Shown: positions 32,393-41,517 of the stretch, in pieces | How the letters are laid out: each line of letters begins with the position of its first letter | Position numbering within the stretch: the first letter of the stretch is position 1 | Assembly: GCF_016902445.1 (NCBI RefSeq) | Contig: NZ_JACSNX010000013.1 | Span: forward strand, 1 to 64,000 | Reading direction: 5' to 3' | Source of the DNA: Oscillibacter valericigenes | Lineage (GTDB): Bacteria > Bacillota > Clostridia > Oscillospirales > Oscillospiraceae | DNA length: 64,000 bases | Translations under genes and position numbers: made by a program | The notes under the pieces: generated by a model | Database searches by the model: none | Told to the model about the DNA's origin: nothing | The model's input: the letters and a program-made list of their open reading frames with translations, nothing else

Positions 32393-32847
32393 TGGAGCTG
32401 CAGGACATCCTGGATGCCATCAACAAAAAACTCGTAGAAAAATGGCCAAAGCGGACCGTCTACATCGATGTCTGCCCGGTGGATTTTGCTCGCCCGTCCT
32501 TCTGGCTGACAGTGGAGCAGTACACCCAGACAGACGCAAACCGATACCTCGTGAAGCGGGAAGCCCGGCTGAAGCTCACCATCTACGACGAGAAGGATGA
32601 GCACTACGAGAGCAGCTGGCAGAGGCTGTTCAAGGACGCCGCAGATGCGACGGTCTTGCTGACCCCGCCGCTGAAGGCAGCCGGGCGGACCGTGTCGCTG
32701 CAGATCAAGGCCCTGCCCCGGGACCCGGACGCCGCGTATCTGCAGCTGACCACATCGTGGCTGGACAACCGGCCGGCGGCAGACACCGGAACGGAGCCGC
32801 CGACCGCAAAGACCGCGCAGGTGCGCGTGGAAATGACAAATCGTTGA
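32389..32847 (+). CDS. Tail terminator-like protein (DUF6838-type)
   Basis: 152 aa. LQDILDAINKKLVEKWPKRT and YIDVCPVDFARPSFWL are typical of small tail-completion proteins preceding the sheath in PBSX-like phages. Overlaps the gp10 gene by 4 bp. Confidence 0.75.
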   Translation: MMELQDILDAINKKLVEKWPKRTVYIDVCPVDFARPSFWLTVEQYTQTDANRYLVKREARLKLTIYDEKDEHYESSWQRLFKDAADATVLLTPPLKAAGRTVSLQIKALPRDPDAAYLQLTTSWLDNRPAADTGTEPPTAKTAQVRVEMTNR

Positions 32848-32860
32848 TAGGAGTGATTTT

Positions 32861-33964
32861 ATGGGACTTCCCCAGCTGACCTTTGAGCTGAAAAAGGCCG
32901 CGGACACCGTGATGGCCCGCACCACCCAGGGGATCATCGGCATGATCCTCAAGGACACCAAGGCCCTCGGCGTCCATGTGATCTACCAGGAAAGCGACAT
33001 CCCAACGGACTTGGGGGCCGACAACATCGCCTACATCAAGCGGGCGCTGACCGGGTACATCAACCGGCCCAGCTGTATCTATCTGGCGGTGGTGGACTCC
33101 ACCAGCGGCACCGTGTCCGGCGGCTTTGCGGACCTGGGCCAGTACAGCTATGACTATCTGGTGGGACCGCCGGACATCGCCTCTCCGGACACCACATCCC
33201 TGGCCACCCTGGTGACAAATCAGCGGAAGAACCGCTATATCGGCAAGCTGGTGCTGCCCAGTACCGCCAGCGACAATGAAGGGATTATCAACTTCACCTC
33301 CACCAACATCAAGGTTGGCAGCACCACCTATGACGCGGGAGACTACGCCTCCCGGATCGCCGGCGTGCTGGCCGGAACGCCCGTTTCCTGCAGCGCCACC
33401 AACGCGCCGCTGCCGGAGGTGACCGGCGTGGACGCCGTGGAGGACCCGGACGACGCCATCGACGGCGGCGAGCTGATCCTTGTCAACGACGGCCGGCAGG
33501 TCAAGCTGAGCCGGGCGGTGACGAGCCTCGTCACCCTGGGGGACAAGCCGGCGGCTCTGAAGAAGATCAAGATGGTGGCGGCGGTGGACCTGATCCGCTA
33601 CTACGCCCTCACCACCATCGAGGACAACTATCTGGGCAAGTGCGCCAATACCTACGACAACAAGTGCATCCTGCTGACCGCTCTGCGGGGCTATCTGCAG
33701 ACCCTGGAAAATGGTGACGTGCTGCTGGAGAAGAGCAGCGGCGCGGAGCTGGACGCCACGGCCATCCGGGAATTCCTGATCAACCAGGCCACGGAGGCAG
33801 GCGATACGGACGAGGTCAACCGGATCAAGGCCCTGGACGACGCCGCTGTCATCAAGGAGGACACCGGCAGCTATGTGTTCATCAAGATCTATGGCTATGT
33901 CCTGGATGCCATGGAGGACTTTGCGGTGGTGCTGGAGGTCTCCAACGGCCTCATGGCTGCGTGA
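32861..33964 (+). CDS. Contractile tail sheath protein (XkdK-like)
   Basis: 367 aa. TTQGIIGMILKDTK near the start, SYDYLVGPPDIASPDTTSL in the middle and the C-terminal DFAVVLEVSN strand mark a sheath subunit. The protein is shorter than B. subtilis XkdK (466 aa). Presence of a sheath makes the phage a myovirus morphotype. Confidence 0.9.
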   Translation: MGLPQLTFELKKAADTVMARTTQGIIGMILKDTKALGVHVIYQESDIPTDLGADNIAYIKRALTGYINRPSCIYLAVVDSTSGTVSGGFADLGQYSYDYLVGPPDIASPDTTSLATLVTNQRKNRYIGKLVLPSTASDNEGIINFTSTNIKVGSTTYDAGDYASRIAGVLAGTPVSCSATNAPLPEVTGVDAVEDPDDAIDGGELILVNDGRQVKLSRAVTSLVTLGDKPAALKKIKMVAAVDLIRYYALTTIEDNYLGKCANTYDNKCILLTALRGYLQTLENGDVLLEKSSGAELDATAIREFLINQATEAGDTDEVNRIKALDDAAVIKEDTGSYVFIKIYGYVLDAMEDFAVVLEVSNGLMAA

Positions 33965-33981
33965 TTTAAGGAGGAAACGAT

Positions 33982-34410
33982 ATGGCTGAAGTTTTGGACG
34001 CCGCTCTGGTACGGAGCGGTACCTGGGGCCAGCTGTGGCTGGACGGGGAGCTGGTGGCTGAGTGCTACGGCTGCCAGATCAAGCTGAACAAGACCAAGGA
34101 GGATGTGGCCCGCTGCCGCACTCTGGTTGCCGGCAAGAAGATGACCGCGATTGCCGGCACCGGAACGGTCCGGATCTACAACGCCACCTCGCGCCTAATC
34201 CGGGCGGAGGGCCAGGCGCTGAAGAACGGCCAGGACCTGCGGCATACACTGATCTCCAACCTGGAAGACCCCGACAACCCCAACAACCAGCGGATCTCCG
34301 TCACCGGTGTGTCGTTCGATGACCTGACGCTGGCGGACTGGGAGGCCGCCCGACTGGGACAGATCGAGGCACCGTTTACTTTTGAGGACTTTGACATCCT
34401 CGACAGCTGA
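33982..34410 (+). CDS. Tail tube protein (XkdM-like)
   Basis: 142 aa. GTWGQLWLDGELVAECYGCQ and ATSRLIRAEGQALKNGQDLR are XkdM signatures. AAGGAGGAAACGAT precedes the ATG. Forms the inner tube through which DNA passes. Confidence 0.92.
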   Translation: MAEVLDAALVRSGTWGQLWLDGELVAECYGCQIKLNKTKEDVARCRTLVAGKKMTAIAGTGTVRIYNATSRLIRAEGQALKNGQDLRHTLISNLEDPDNPNNQRISVTGVSFDDLTLADWEAARLGQIEAPFTFEDFDILDS

Positions 34411-34421
34411 CAGGAGGACGC

Positions 34422-34835
34422 ATGGAAAAGGAACTGATCAATCAGGAGGAAGCGGTGGATCCCACTATCCTGGACCTGCTGTTGGGCAAGAACGTCGTCG
34501 CAGTGAACAAGCAGCTGCCCACCGCCCAGTATGAGGTGCCCCGCCTGAGCGCAGCCGCCGGGAAGCCGGTGTTGTTTACGCTCCGGGCGCTGCCCTACGG
34601 CCAGGTGCAGGAAATGAAGCGCCTGACCGACGAGTCCGACATCCAGATCCTGCTGGCCGGCTGTGTAGAGCCGGATCTGAAGGCCCCGGCCCTGCAGGAG
34701 AAATTCAAGGGCGTGACGCCGGCGGAGACCATCAAGGCCCTGCTGCTTCCCGGTGAGATTGCGGATCTGTCCGCGGCGGTGGAGCAGCTGACCGGGTACC
34801 GCCGCAACACCATCCGCGAAGTAAAAAACGGCTGA
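34422..34835 (+). CDS. Tail assembly chaperone, short form (XkdN/gpG-like)
   Basis: 137 aa. PTILDLLLGKNVVAVNKQL and LRALPYGQVQEMKRLTD fit XkdN-type chaperones. The gene ends with a canonical A AAA AAC slippery heptamer five codons from the stop, so a fraction of ribosomes should continue in the -1 frame. Confidence 0.88.
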   Translation: MEKELINQEEAVDPTILDLLLGKNVVAVNKQLPTAQYEVPRLSAAAGKPVLFTLRALPYGQVQEMKRLTDESDIQILLAGCVEPDLKAPALQEKFKGVTPAETIKALLLPGEIADLSAAVEQLTGYRRNTIREVKNG

Positions 34836-35038
34836 GGGAGGCATCGGACCCGGAGCTGGGTCTCGTGTACTATCTGTACGCCGTCCACGGCATCCTCCCG
34901 GGGGATTACTACCGGCGGAGCCAGGGCGAGCGGGACCTGATCTGGGCCTTTGCCTCCTACGAGGCCAACCAGCGGCAAGGGCCGAAAGGCCCGAAGCCGA
35001 AAACCATTCGAATTCCCAGCCGGGCCAAAAGGAAGTGA
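34422..35038 (+). CDS. Tail assembly chaperone, -1 frameshift product (gpGT-like)
   Basis: The slippery sequence A AAA AAC lies at 34823-34829, aligned in the zero frame exactly as required for -1 frameshifting. Reading on in the -1 frame gives about 70 more residues (LREASDPELGLVYYLYAVHG, then ERDLIWAFASYEANQ) up to a stop at 35036-35038, seven bases before the tape measure start. A GACCC/GGGTC stem-loop at 34847-34862 could stimulate the shift. This G/GT arrangement upstream of the tape measure is conserved in long-tailed phages. Confidence 0.85.
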
Positions 35039-35044
35039 GAGCGT

Positions 35045-37162
35045 ATGCCGGAAGCCTCCATCGTCGTATCGTTCCGAGATCAGTACACCGCTGGCGTCCG
35101 GAATATGGCCAACAACACCCGGGCCTTTTCCCAGGAGGCGCAGCAGATGATCAACCGCCTCCGGGATCTGGGTACCCGGCAGGATGAACTGGTCCGGAAG
35201 CAGGCGCAGCTGCGCACCAGCACAGACGCCGCCCGGCGGGCCATGCAGCAGGCCCAGCGGGCCTATGCGGAAAATGCCAGTGAGATCAACCGCACCAATC
35301 TGGAGCAGGCGACGGAGCAGTACCAAAACCTGCAGGAGCAGCTGCGGATGTTCGGGGATGAAAGCCGCCGGGTCCGCCGGGAGGCCTCCCAGCTGCAAGG
35401 GGATCTCTCCCGTCTGCAGAACCGGGCGGGGAGCGGCGGAAACGGAGGATCTGGCGGTCTTGCTGGCGCCAGATCGATGCTGACACAGCTGGGGAAATCC
35501 GGGATGATCAATATGGCCGGCCAGGCGGTCAGCCAGTGGGCAAATACCCTGGTCGGTTCTGCGTTGGGGTCCACCGCCGGGTCGGTGTTCTCCAGCGCAT
35601 TGTCCGGAGCCGCCAGCGGCGCCGCCATGGGGTCCCTGATCGCACCCGGTGTCGGTACAGCTGTGGGCGCGGCCATCGGCGGCGGCATCGGCCTGCTGAC
35701 CGGCGGCGCGCAGGTCTATGAGAAGCAGGATGACGCCTACAAGAGCTGGTATGCCGGACTTTACGAAAACGCCAGCGGCGTCACGGACACCAGCCTTTCC
35801 TCCGGTACCACCGTGGCCGGCAGCCGGGAGCAGACCCAGATGGCCTTTGCCCAGCGCCTGGGCGGTGACGAGGCCGCCACGGCGTATCTGGAGCAGGTGA
35901 AGGAGATGGCCAAGTCCACCAACTACACCTACGACGAGATCACCGGGTACTCCAAGCTGCTGCTGAACAGCTACGGAGCCGATGAGACGCTGGGCGTGCT
36001 CATGTCCCTGTCTGACGCCACGGCCGGTCTGAACCTCAATAGCTCCGACATCAATATGTTTATCAGCGGCTTGTCCCGGATGCGGACCACCGGGAAAGCC
36101 ACGCAGGAATACCTCAACTATTTCAGCGAGCGGGGCGTGGACGTCTACCAGGCTCTGGCGGACGCCACCGGCGCCAGCAAGAGCAGCATCGGGGACATGG
36201 TGACCAACGGGGATATCTCCGGCGGCACCGCGGCACAGGCCATCCTGGACTACATCGACAAGACCTATGGCGGGCTGTCTGAAAAGCTGGCCACCACATA
36301 CGACGCCATGGTAGACAACCTGGGCGACGTGATGACCGACATCGACGCCTCCATGGGCGAAGCCTACAACGAAGAGCGCGGCAAGAGCATCGCCCAGCAG
36401 ATCGAGACCTATGGCGGCGAGCTGGGAACGGCGCTGCAGGAGGCCAACCAGGCCATCGGAGCCGGCCGGGCCGCCCTGGAGAACCTGGCGGACAGCTACA
36501 CTGAGGAGGCCCTGGGCGCCGTCCTGACGGGCAAGGAGACCACCCTGCAGTGGTCCGATGAGAATACCCAGCGGCTGAAGGAACTGAGTTCCCTGTATCA
36601 GTCCGCCATGGAGGACTATAAGGACGGGAATACCCAGGCAGGTGCCCTGGTGGAATCCTACCTGGAGGAAGCCCGAGCGCTGGCGGAGGCACAGTACGAC
36701 TCCAGCGAGGCTGCCATGAGTGTAGCCGACACGGAGAAGGACCTGATTACCGCCATCAATGAGAATACCTCCGCCCTGCGGGGCTGGCGCGGCGGCTATG
36801 ACACCAGCCAGGCGTTGACCAAAGGCCGGGCCGCCGGCGCTATCGCCGGGGACCCACAGGCGATGGGGGATGTCAGCTACAACGCGGAGCTGGGGACCGG
36901 ATCGGCGTCGACCATCGTCCGGCAGAAGGCCGGCCGGGCCGGCAAGTTCGCCACCGGCATCGACTATGTACCATACGACAACTTCCCCGCTCTGCTCCAC
37001 CAGGGAGAGCGGGTGCAGACGGCGGAGGAAGCCCGGAGTGACCGAGGGAATCGGCCCATCGTGATCTCCGGCAACAGCTTCACCGTCCGGGAAGAGGCGG
37101 ACATTGACCGGGTGGCCTCCGCCCTCCTGGAGAAGATCGAACTGGCGGAAAGGCGGGGGTGA
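35045..37162 (+). CDS. Tape measure protein
   Basis: 705 aa. The N-terminal 110 residues are coiled coil (NRLRDLGTRQDELVRKQAQL, SRRVRREASQLQGDLSRLQN), followed by Gly/Ala-rich hydrophobic segments (about 145-220) and helical repeats. C-terminal NFPALLHQGERVQTAEEARS is a recurrent tape-measure ending. At roughly 0.15 nm per residue the tail would be about 100 nm long. Confidence 0.92.
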   Translation: MPEASIVVSFRDQYTAGVRNMANNTRAFSQEAQQMINRLRDLGTRQDELVRKQAQLRTSTDAARRAMQQAQRAYAENASEINRTNLEQATEQYQNLQEQLRMFGDESRRVRREASQLQGDLSRLQNRAGSGGNGGSGGLAGARSMLTQLGKSGMINMAGQAVSQWANTLVGSALGSTAGSVFSSALSGAASGAAMGSLIAPGVGTAVGAAIGGGIGLLTGGAQVYEKQDDAYKSWYAGLYENASGVTDTSLSSGTTVAGSREQTQMAFAQRLGGDEAATAYLEQVKEMAKSTNYTYDEITGYSKLLLNSYGADETLGVLMSLSDATAGLNLNSSDINMFISGLSRMRTTGKATQEYLNYFSERGVDVYQALADATGASKSSIGDMVTNGDISGGTAAQAILDYIDKTYGGLSEKLATTYDAMVDNLGDVMTDIDASMGEAYNEERGKSIAQQIETYGGELGTALQEANQAIGAGRAALENLADSYTEEALGAVLTGKETTLQWSDENTQRLKELSSLYQSAMEDYKDGNTQAGALVESYLEEARALAEAQYDSSEAAMSVADTEKDLITAINENTSALRGWRGGYDTSQALTKGRAAGAIAGDPQAMGDVSYNAELGTGSASTIVRQKAGRAGKFATGIDYVPYDNFPALLHQGERVQTAEEARSDRGNRPIVISGNSFTVREEADIDRVASALLEKIELAERRG

Positions 37163-37165
37163 GCG

Positions 37166-37825
37166 GTGCAGATCTGCTTTATCAAGGACGGAACCTCTCT
37201 CACCCTGCCGGTGACGCCAGCGGGCTATACCTGGGCGGTGGGACGGAACATCGAGACCATCAACATCTCCCAGCTGGGGGACGTGTACCGGCCCGGAGGC
37301 CGGAGCCGGTTTGCGGGTGATCCCCTGGAATGCCTGCTGCCGGCCCAGGAATATCCCTGGATGGAGGCCGGCGCCGTGGCGGACCCCCAGTACTACCTGG
37401 ATATCCTGACAGCCTGGGCGGCTGCTGATGAGCCGGTGCGCTACATCGTCTCCGGTACGGAGATCAATACCCTGGTGTACATCGAGAGCGTGGAGTACCG
37501 GGAGCAGGACGGCACCGGGGACGTGTACGCCTCCATCCGGCTCCGGGAGTACACGGACCTGGAGGCCCGGGAAGTGGAGCTGGCCGGCGTCCCGGAGACC
37601 AATACGGGTAACGCCTCCCGGCCCGCAGAGAGCGCCGGCGAGAGTCAGTCCTACACCATCGTCCGGGGAGACACCCTGTCGGCCATCTGCCGGCGGTACT
37701 ACGGCAAGTACTCGGCCACCTACTACAACGCCCTGGCCAAGTTCAACGGGATCAAAAATCCCCATCTGATCTACCCCGGCACCACCATCACCATCCCGCC
37801 GGAGTCTGTGCTGCTGGGAGGCTGA
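37166..37825 (+). CDS. LysM-domain tail protein (XkdP-like)
   Basis: 219 aa, GTG start. The N-terminal domain resembles XkdP (VGRNIETINISQLGDVYRPG). Residues 167-214 are a LysM motif (YTIVRGDTLSAICRRYYG ... YPGTTITIP), which binds peptidoglycan. It bridges tail tube and baseplate hub. Confidence 0.9.
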   Translation: MQICFIKDGTSLTLPVTPAGYTWAVGRNIETINISQLGDVYRPGGRSRFAGDPLECLLPAQEYPWMEAGAVADPQYYLDILTAWAAADEPVRYIVSGTEINTLVYIESVEYREQDGTGDVYASIRLREYTDLEAREVELAGVPETNTGNASRPAESAGESQSYTIVRGDTLSAICRRYYGKYSATYYNALAKFNGIKNPHLIYPGTTITIPPESVLLGG

Positions 37826-37826
37826 T

Positions 37827-38801
37827 ATGAAACTGTATCTGACCAAGCACAAGGGCGGCCAGAGCCGGGATATCACCTCTCTGGCCGTCAGCTGGACGTG
37901 GAGCGGGGACAAGGCCTCCATCACCCGGCAGCTGGAGCTGGAGGTCGCCTTCGTGGCCGACAGTGACCTGCCGGTGCCGGAGATCGGAGACCTGGTGACC
38001 ATGGAGGACACGGAGCGGCTGTTTGTGGGCGTCGTCCTCAAGCGCAGCTTGGGCAGCGAGGACCACACCATGTCGGCCACCGCCTTTGACTATGGCATCT
38101 ATCTGCAGAAGAATGACTGCACCGCCAAGTTCACGGGCGCCACGCCGGAGGAGATCACCCGTTCCCTATGCGCGGAGAAGGGCATCCCCGTGGCCTCCCT
38201 ACCCACCACCGGCATCCAGCTCCGGCGGAAGTTCGCCGGGGTGAAGATCAACCAGGCTGTCACCACCGTGTGGTCCCTGGCTGCGGAGAAAAACGGGAAG
38301 CGGTATGCCATCCGCTACACCCCCTCCGGCCTGCTGGTCAAGGAGCGGACGGTCAGTGGAGAGAGCCTGGTGCTGAAGGCGGCGGGCAACCTGATGGACG
38401 CCACCACCACGGAGGATGCCAGCAACGTGGTCAACTCCGTGGCCATCTACGACAAAAACGGCAATTTCCTGCAGCGGCTGGGGGACACGGAGTCCCAGGG
38501 CCTGATCGGTGTCATGGAGGCCCATATCACCCAGCGGGACGGCGCCGACGCGGTGAGCGAGGCCAACCATCAGCTGGAGGACGGGAAGCAGACACGCACT
38601 GTCACGGCCAACGTGCTGGGAGACCTCTCCCTGATCACCGGGGAGACCGTGGTGGCCCGGGAGGCCCGGACTGGGCTGGAGGGCATCTTCTGGATCGATG
38701 CCGACGTCCACACCTGGAAGAACAATAATTACTACGCAAAGCTGACCTTGAACTGCCGGAATGTGGCGGCCACGGCCAGCGCGGGGAGTGAGATCGAATG
38801 A
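37827..38801 (+). CDS. Baseplate hub protein (XkdQ/gpD-like)
   Basis: 324 aa. SLAVSWTWSGDKASITRQLE at the N-terminus and KNDCTAKFTGATPEEITRSL in the middle are XkdQ hub signatures. It follows the LysM gene after one base. Confidence 0.88.
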   Translation: MKLYLTKHKGGQSRDITSLAVSWTWSGDKASITRQLELEVAFVADSDLPVPEIGDLVTMEDTERLFVGVVLKRSLGSEDHTMSATAFDYGIYLQKNDCTAKFTGATPEEITRSLCAEKGIPVASLPTTGIQLRRKFAGVKINQAVTTVWSLAAEKNGKRYAIRYTPSGLLVKERTVSGESLVLKAAGNLMDATTTEDASNVVNSVAIYDKNGNFLQRLGDTESQGLIGVMEAHITQRDGADAVSEANHQLEDGKQTRTVTANVLGDLSLITGETVVAREARTGLEGIFWIDADVHTWKNNNYYAKLTLNCRNVAATASAGSEIE

Positions 38802-39265
38802 ACGACGATGCCAGAGACCCCTATGTGGGGCTGAATGACTATTTCGGCCGGAAAGCCGCCGGCGCGGTGCCGGCCTGGTACGCGGTGGGCAGGGTCATCA
38901 GCACCACCCCGCTGAAGATCCGGGCGGACGGCCTGGATCTGGACATCGAGGACCTGTACATCGCCCAGCACCTGACCGCCGGCTGGGTCGAGCAGCTGAC
39001 GGAGCTGGCCTGGCCGGTGACTTCCACGCTGCCCCAGAAGATTTTTTCCGGGCAATGTAAATGCGGCCTGTCTTCCGGCGACGCCTGGGTTACCCGGCCA
39101 GAGGAAGAGGTGGAGGGAGAGACCGCCGAGGCCGCGCCGGTGACCCATGGCGCGCTGCTGAAGGCCGGGGATCTGGTGCTGCTTCTGCGCTCCATGGACG
39201 GGCAGACCTACTACCTGATTGAGAGGCTGGTGAAAGCGTACTATGAGCCTGTTCCCGCTGATTGA
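38798..39265 (+). CDS. DUF2577-type baseplate protein (XkdR-like)
   Basis: 155 aa. GRVISTTPLKIRADGLDLDI and LLKAGDLVLLLRSMDGQTYY form the OB-like fold of DUF2577. It overlaps both neighbouring genes, as in PBSX. Confidence 0.8.
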   Translation: MNDDARDPYVGLNDYFGRKAAGAVPAWYAVGRVISTTPLKIRADGLDLDIEDLYIAQHLTAGWVEQLTELAWPVTSTLPQKIFSGQCKCGLSSGDAWVTRPEEEVEGETAEAAPVTHGALLKAGDLVLLLRSMDGQTYYLIERLVKAYYEPVPAD

Positions 39266-39680
39266 TGCCCCTGACACCGGAACGGCGGCCTCGGGAACCC
39301 TGCCCCTGGCCCGGGAGGTGGCCTGGGACTTTGCCCGGGATCAGCCCATCTGGCGATCCGGCAAGCCCCTCTATGTCACCGGCGCCGACGCCGTCCTGGT
39401 GTGGGCCTGGAACTGCATCCACACGGAGCGGTTTACCCACGACGTGTTTACCAGCGACTACGGCCAGGACCTGGCCGGGCTGATCGGCAAGCCCTACGGC
39501 GATGAGGTGCGGCAGTCCGAGGCCGTCCGGAAGCTCCGGGAGGCCTTATTGATCAACCCCTACATCACCAGTGTGGACCAGGTGAGCGCCACATTCGAGG
39601 GGAGCTGGCTCCATGTCAACTTTTCCCTCCATACCATCTACGGGGAGGTGAGCGTCCGTGACGCAGCCATCGGTATTTGA
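39243..39680 (+). CDS. DUF2634 baseplate wedge protein (XkdS/gp25-like)
   Basis: 145 aa. ALLINPYITSVDQVSATFEG and WKSGKPLYVTGADAVLVW-like segments match DUF2634/gpW-gp25. Overlaps the upstream gene by 23 bp. Confidence 0.85.
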   Translation: MSLFPLIDAPDTGTAASGTLPLAREVAWDFARDQPIWRSGKPLYVTGADAVLVWAWNCIHTERFTHDVFTSDYGQDLAGLIGKPYGDEVRQSEAVRKLREALLINPYITSVDQVSATFEGSWLHVNFSLHTIYGEVSVRDAAIGI

Positions 39681-40743
39681 GGACCGCACGCCCGAGGTCA
39701 TCAAGGCGGAGATCCTGACGGCTCTGACAGAGAGCGGCGTGGAGATCGACACCCGGGAGGGCAGCTATACCAACATCCTGCTCAGTCAGGTGGCTTACGC
39801 CCTGTGGCAGCACTCCCAGCTCCTGGCGGGCCTGCTGCCCATCGTGTTTCCCGGCCCGGACAGCGGGGAGTACCTGGACAAGCACGCCGCCCAGCTGGGC
39901 ATGGTTCGCCAGCCCGGCACCAAGGCCCGGGCGGAAGTGACCTTTGTGGGTACCGACGGCACTGTGATCGCCGCGGGGACCGCGGTGTATGCCCCGGACA
40001 GCGGCCTGCGGTACCTGACCCTGGAGGCGGCCACCATCGCCGACGAGACGGCGGTGGCCACGGTGGAGGCGGAGAGCATCGGCGCGGACTACAACGTCCC
40101 CGCAGGCTCCATCACCTCCATGGCGGTCAATGTTCCCGGCGTGGATGACCTGGCCAACCTGGAGGCGGCTGCCGGCGGCTCCGACCCGGAGAGCGATGTG
40201 GATCTCTATACCCGCATCCATGACCGGCTGAGCCTGCCTATCACCTCCGGCAACCCCAACCATTACATCCAGTGGGCCAAGGAAGTGGCCGGCGTCAGCT
40301 ATGCCAGCTGCATCCCGCTCTGGGCCGGGAACGGCACCGTCAAGGTGGTCATCGCCGGGGCAGACAAGGGGCCGGTGGATGAGGACATCCGGGCGGCCTG
40401 CGCCGCCCACATCGAGGAGGAGCGCCCCATCGGCGCCACGGTGACGGTGGTCAGCGTGACGGAGAGCGAGATCGCCCTGACGGCGGCGGTGACGCTGGTG
40501 GAGGGCAGCTCCACCACGGACGTGACCAACCAGCTGACGGCGGCCGTGTCGGCGCTCCTGACGGGACAGACTTTCGGCCAGGCGGTCACCATTCCCTACA
40601 GCCGCTTCCTGGCCTGCCTGCTGCAGTGCGAGGGTGTGGCGGACTACAGCACGTTCACGGTGTCCGGCGGGACGGCGGCGGTGCAGATCGCGGCCGAGAC
40701 AGTCCCGGTGGTGGGCAGCGTGTCCGTCACCGAGACAGCATAA
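39658..40743 (+). CDS. Baseplate J-like protein (XkdT)
   Basis: 361 aa, GTG start. SVFEDRTPEVIKAEILTALT, GEYLDKHAAQLGMVRQPGTK and ANLEAAAGGSDPESDVDLYT are typical of gpJ/XkdT baseplate wedges. Confidence 0.93.
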   Translation: MTQPSVFEDRTPEVIKAEILTALTESGVEIDTREGSYTNILLSQVAYALWQHSQLLAGLLPIVFPGPDSGEYLDKHAAQLGMVRQPGTKARAEVTFVGTDGTVIAAGTAVYAPDSGLRYLTLEAATIADETAVATVEAESIGADYNVPAGSITSMAVNVPGVDDLANLEAAAGGSDPESDVDLYTRIHDRLSLPITSGNPNHYIQWAKEVAGVSYASCIPLWAGNGTVKVVIAGADKGPVDEDIRAACAAHIEEERPIGATVTVVSVTESEIALTAAVTLVEGSSTTDVTNQLTAAVSALLTGQTFGQAVTIPYSRFLACLLQCEGVADYSTFTVSGGTAAVQIAAETVPVVGSVSVTETA

Positions 40744-40755
40744 GGAGGTGGCCAC

Positions 40756-41325
40756 ATGAGCAGCTTGCCGCCCCGGCAGCGGGTACCGGATCGGTATTAC
40801 CGGCATCCCCAGACGGCGGCCATCCTGGAAGCCCTGGAGGACGAAAGCGACCTGTCCGCGGGGCAGGTGGACGACCTGCTGGATCAGTTTTTCGTGGAGA
40901 CCGCCACCTGGTCCCTGTACCTTTGGGAGGAAAAGTACGGGATCACCGTGGATGAGAGCAAACCGCTGGCGGACCGTCGGGCGGCGGTGCGGGACAAGAT
41001 GACCGCCGCCGGCAATACCACGGCGGAGATGGTGCGCCAGCTGGCCATGGCCATGACCGGGTACGAGGCCCGGGTGGTAGTCAACTCGGCGGATTACAGC
41101 TTTTCGCTGGAGTTTCTGGGGGAGTCCAACACTCTGGCGGATATCGACGTCAGCCAGGTGCAGAACATGGTGGAGCAGATCAAGCCGGCTCATCTGCGGT
41201 TTATCATCAGCGGCCTGACCTGGGCGGATGTGGAGAGCGTGCTGCTCACCTGGCAGTGGTTTGAGGACAACCCCACCACCTGGGAGCAGTTCGAGAGCAA
41301 GTTCTGCGTCCACGCCAAGGAATGA
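40756..41325 (+). CDS. DUF2313/YmfQ-like tail protein
   Basis: 189 aa. LYLWEEKYGITVDESKPLAD and RRAAVRDKMTAAGNTTAEM are diagnostic of YmfQ. The last gene of the baseplate series. Confidence 0.92.
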   Translation: MSSLPPRQRVPDRYYRHPQTAAILEALEDESDLSAGQVDDLLDQFFVETATWSLYLWEEKYGITVDESKPLADRRAAVRDKMTAAGNTTAEMVRQLAMAMTGYEARVVVNSADYSFSLEFLGESNTLADIDVSQVQNMVEQIKPAHLRFIISGLTWADVESVLLTWQWFEDNPTTWEQFESKFCVHAKE

Positions 41326-41517
41326 CCCTCTGCCCCGGGTCAGCGCCGACCACCCAATCCCCAGCCCCGTACCTTATGCCCATGCAGGGAGCGCCAAACG
41401 GCCGTCTTCCGGTTGCCCTACGGACAACCATCCGGGCTGGGACACCCCTGCACAGCAGGGCCGAGAGGGGTATCCCCTTTTTGGCCGGCGCTGACCTGGG
41501 ACAGAGGAGTCATCACA
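41326..41517 (+). other. Structured gap with terminator-like stem
   Basis: A 192-bp gap in an otherwise packed operon. It has three short hairpins: a GGTTG/CAACC stem near 41411-41430, CCCTGC-ACA-GCAGGG near 41447-41461, and AGGGG-TAT-CCCCT followed by a T-run at 41466-41482. It could be an attenuator or leader controlling the regulator gene that follows. Confidence 0.5.
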
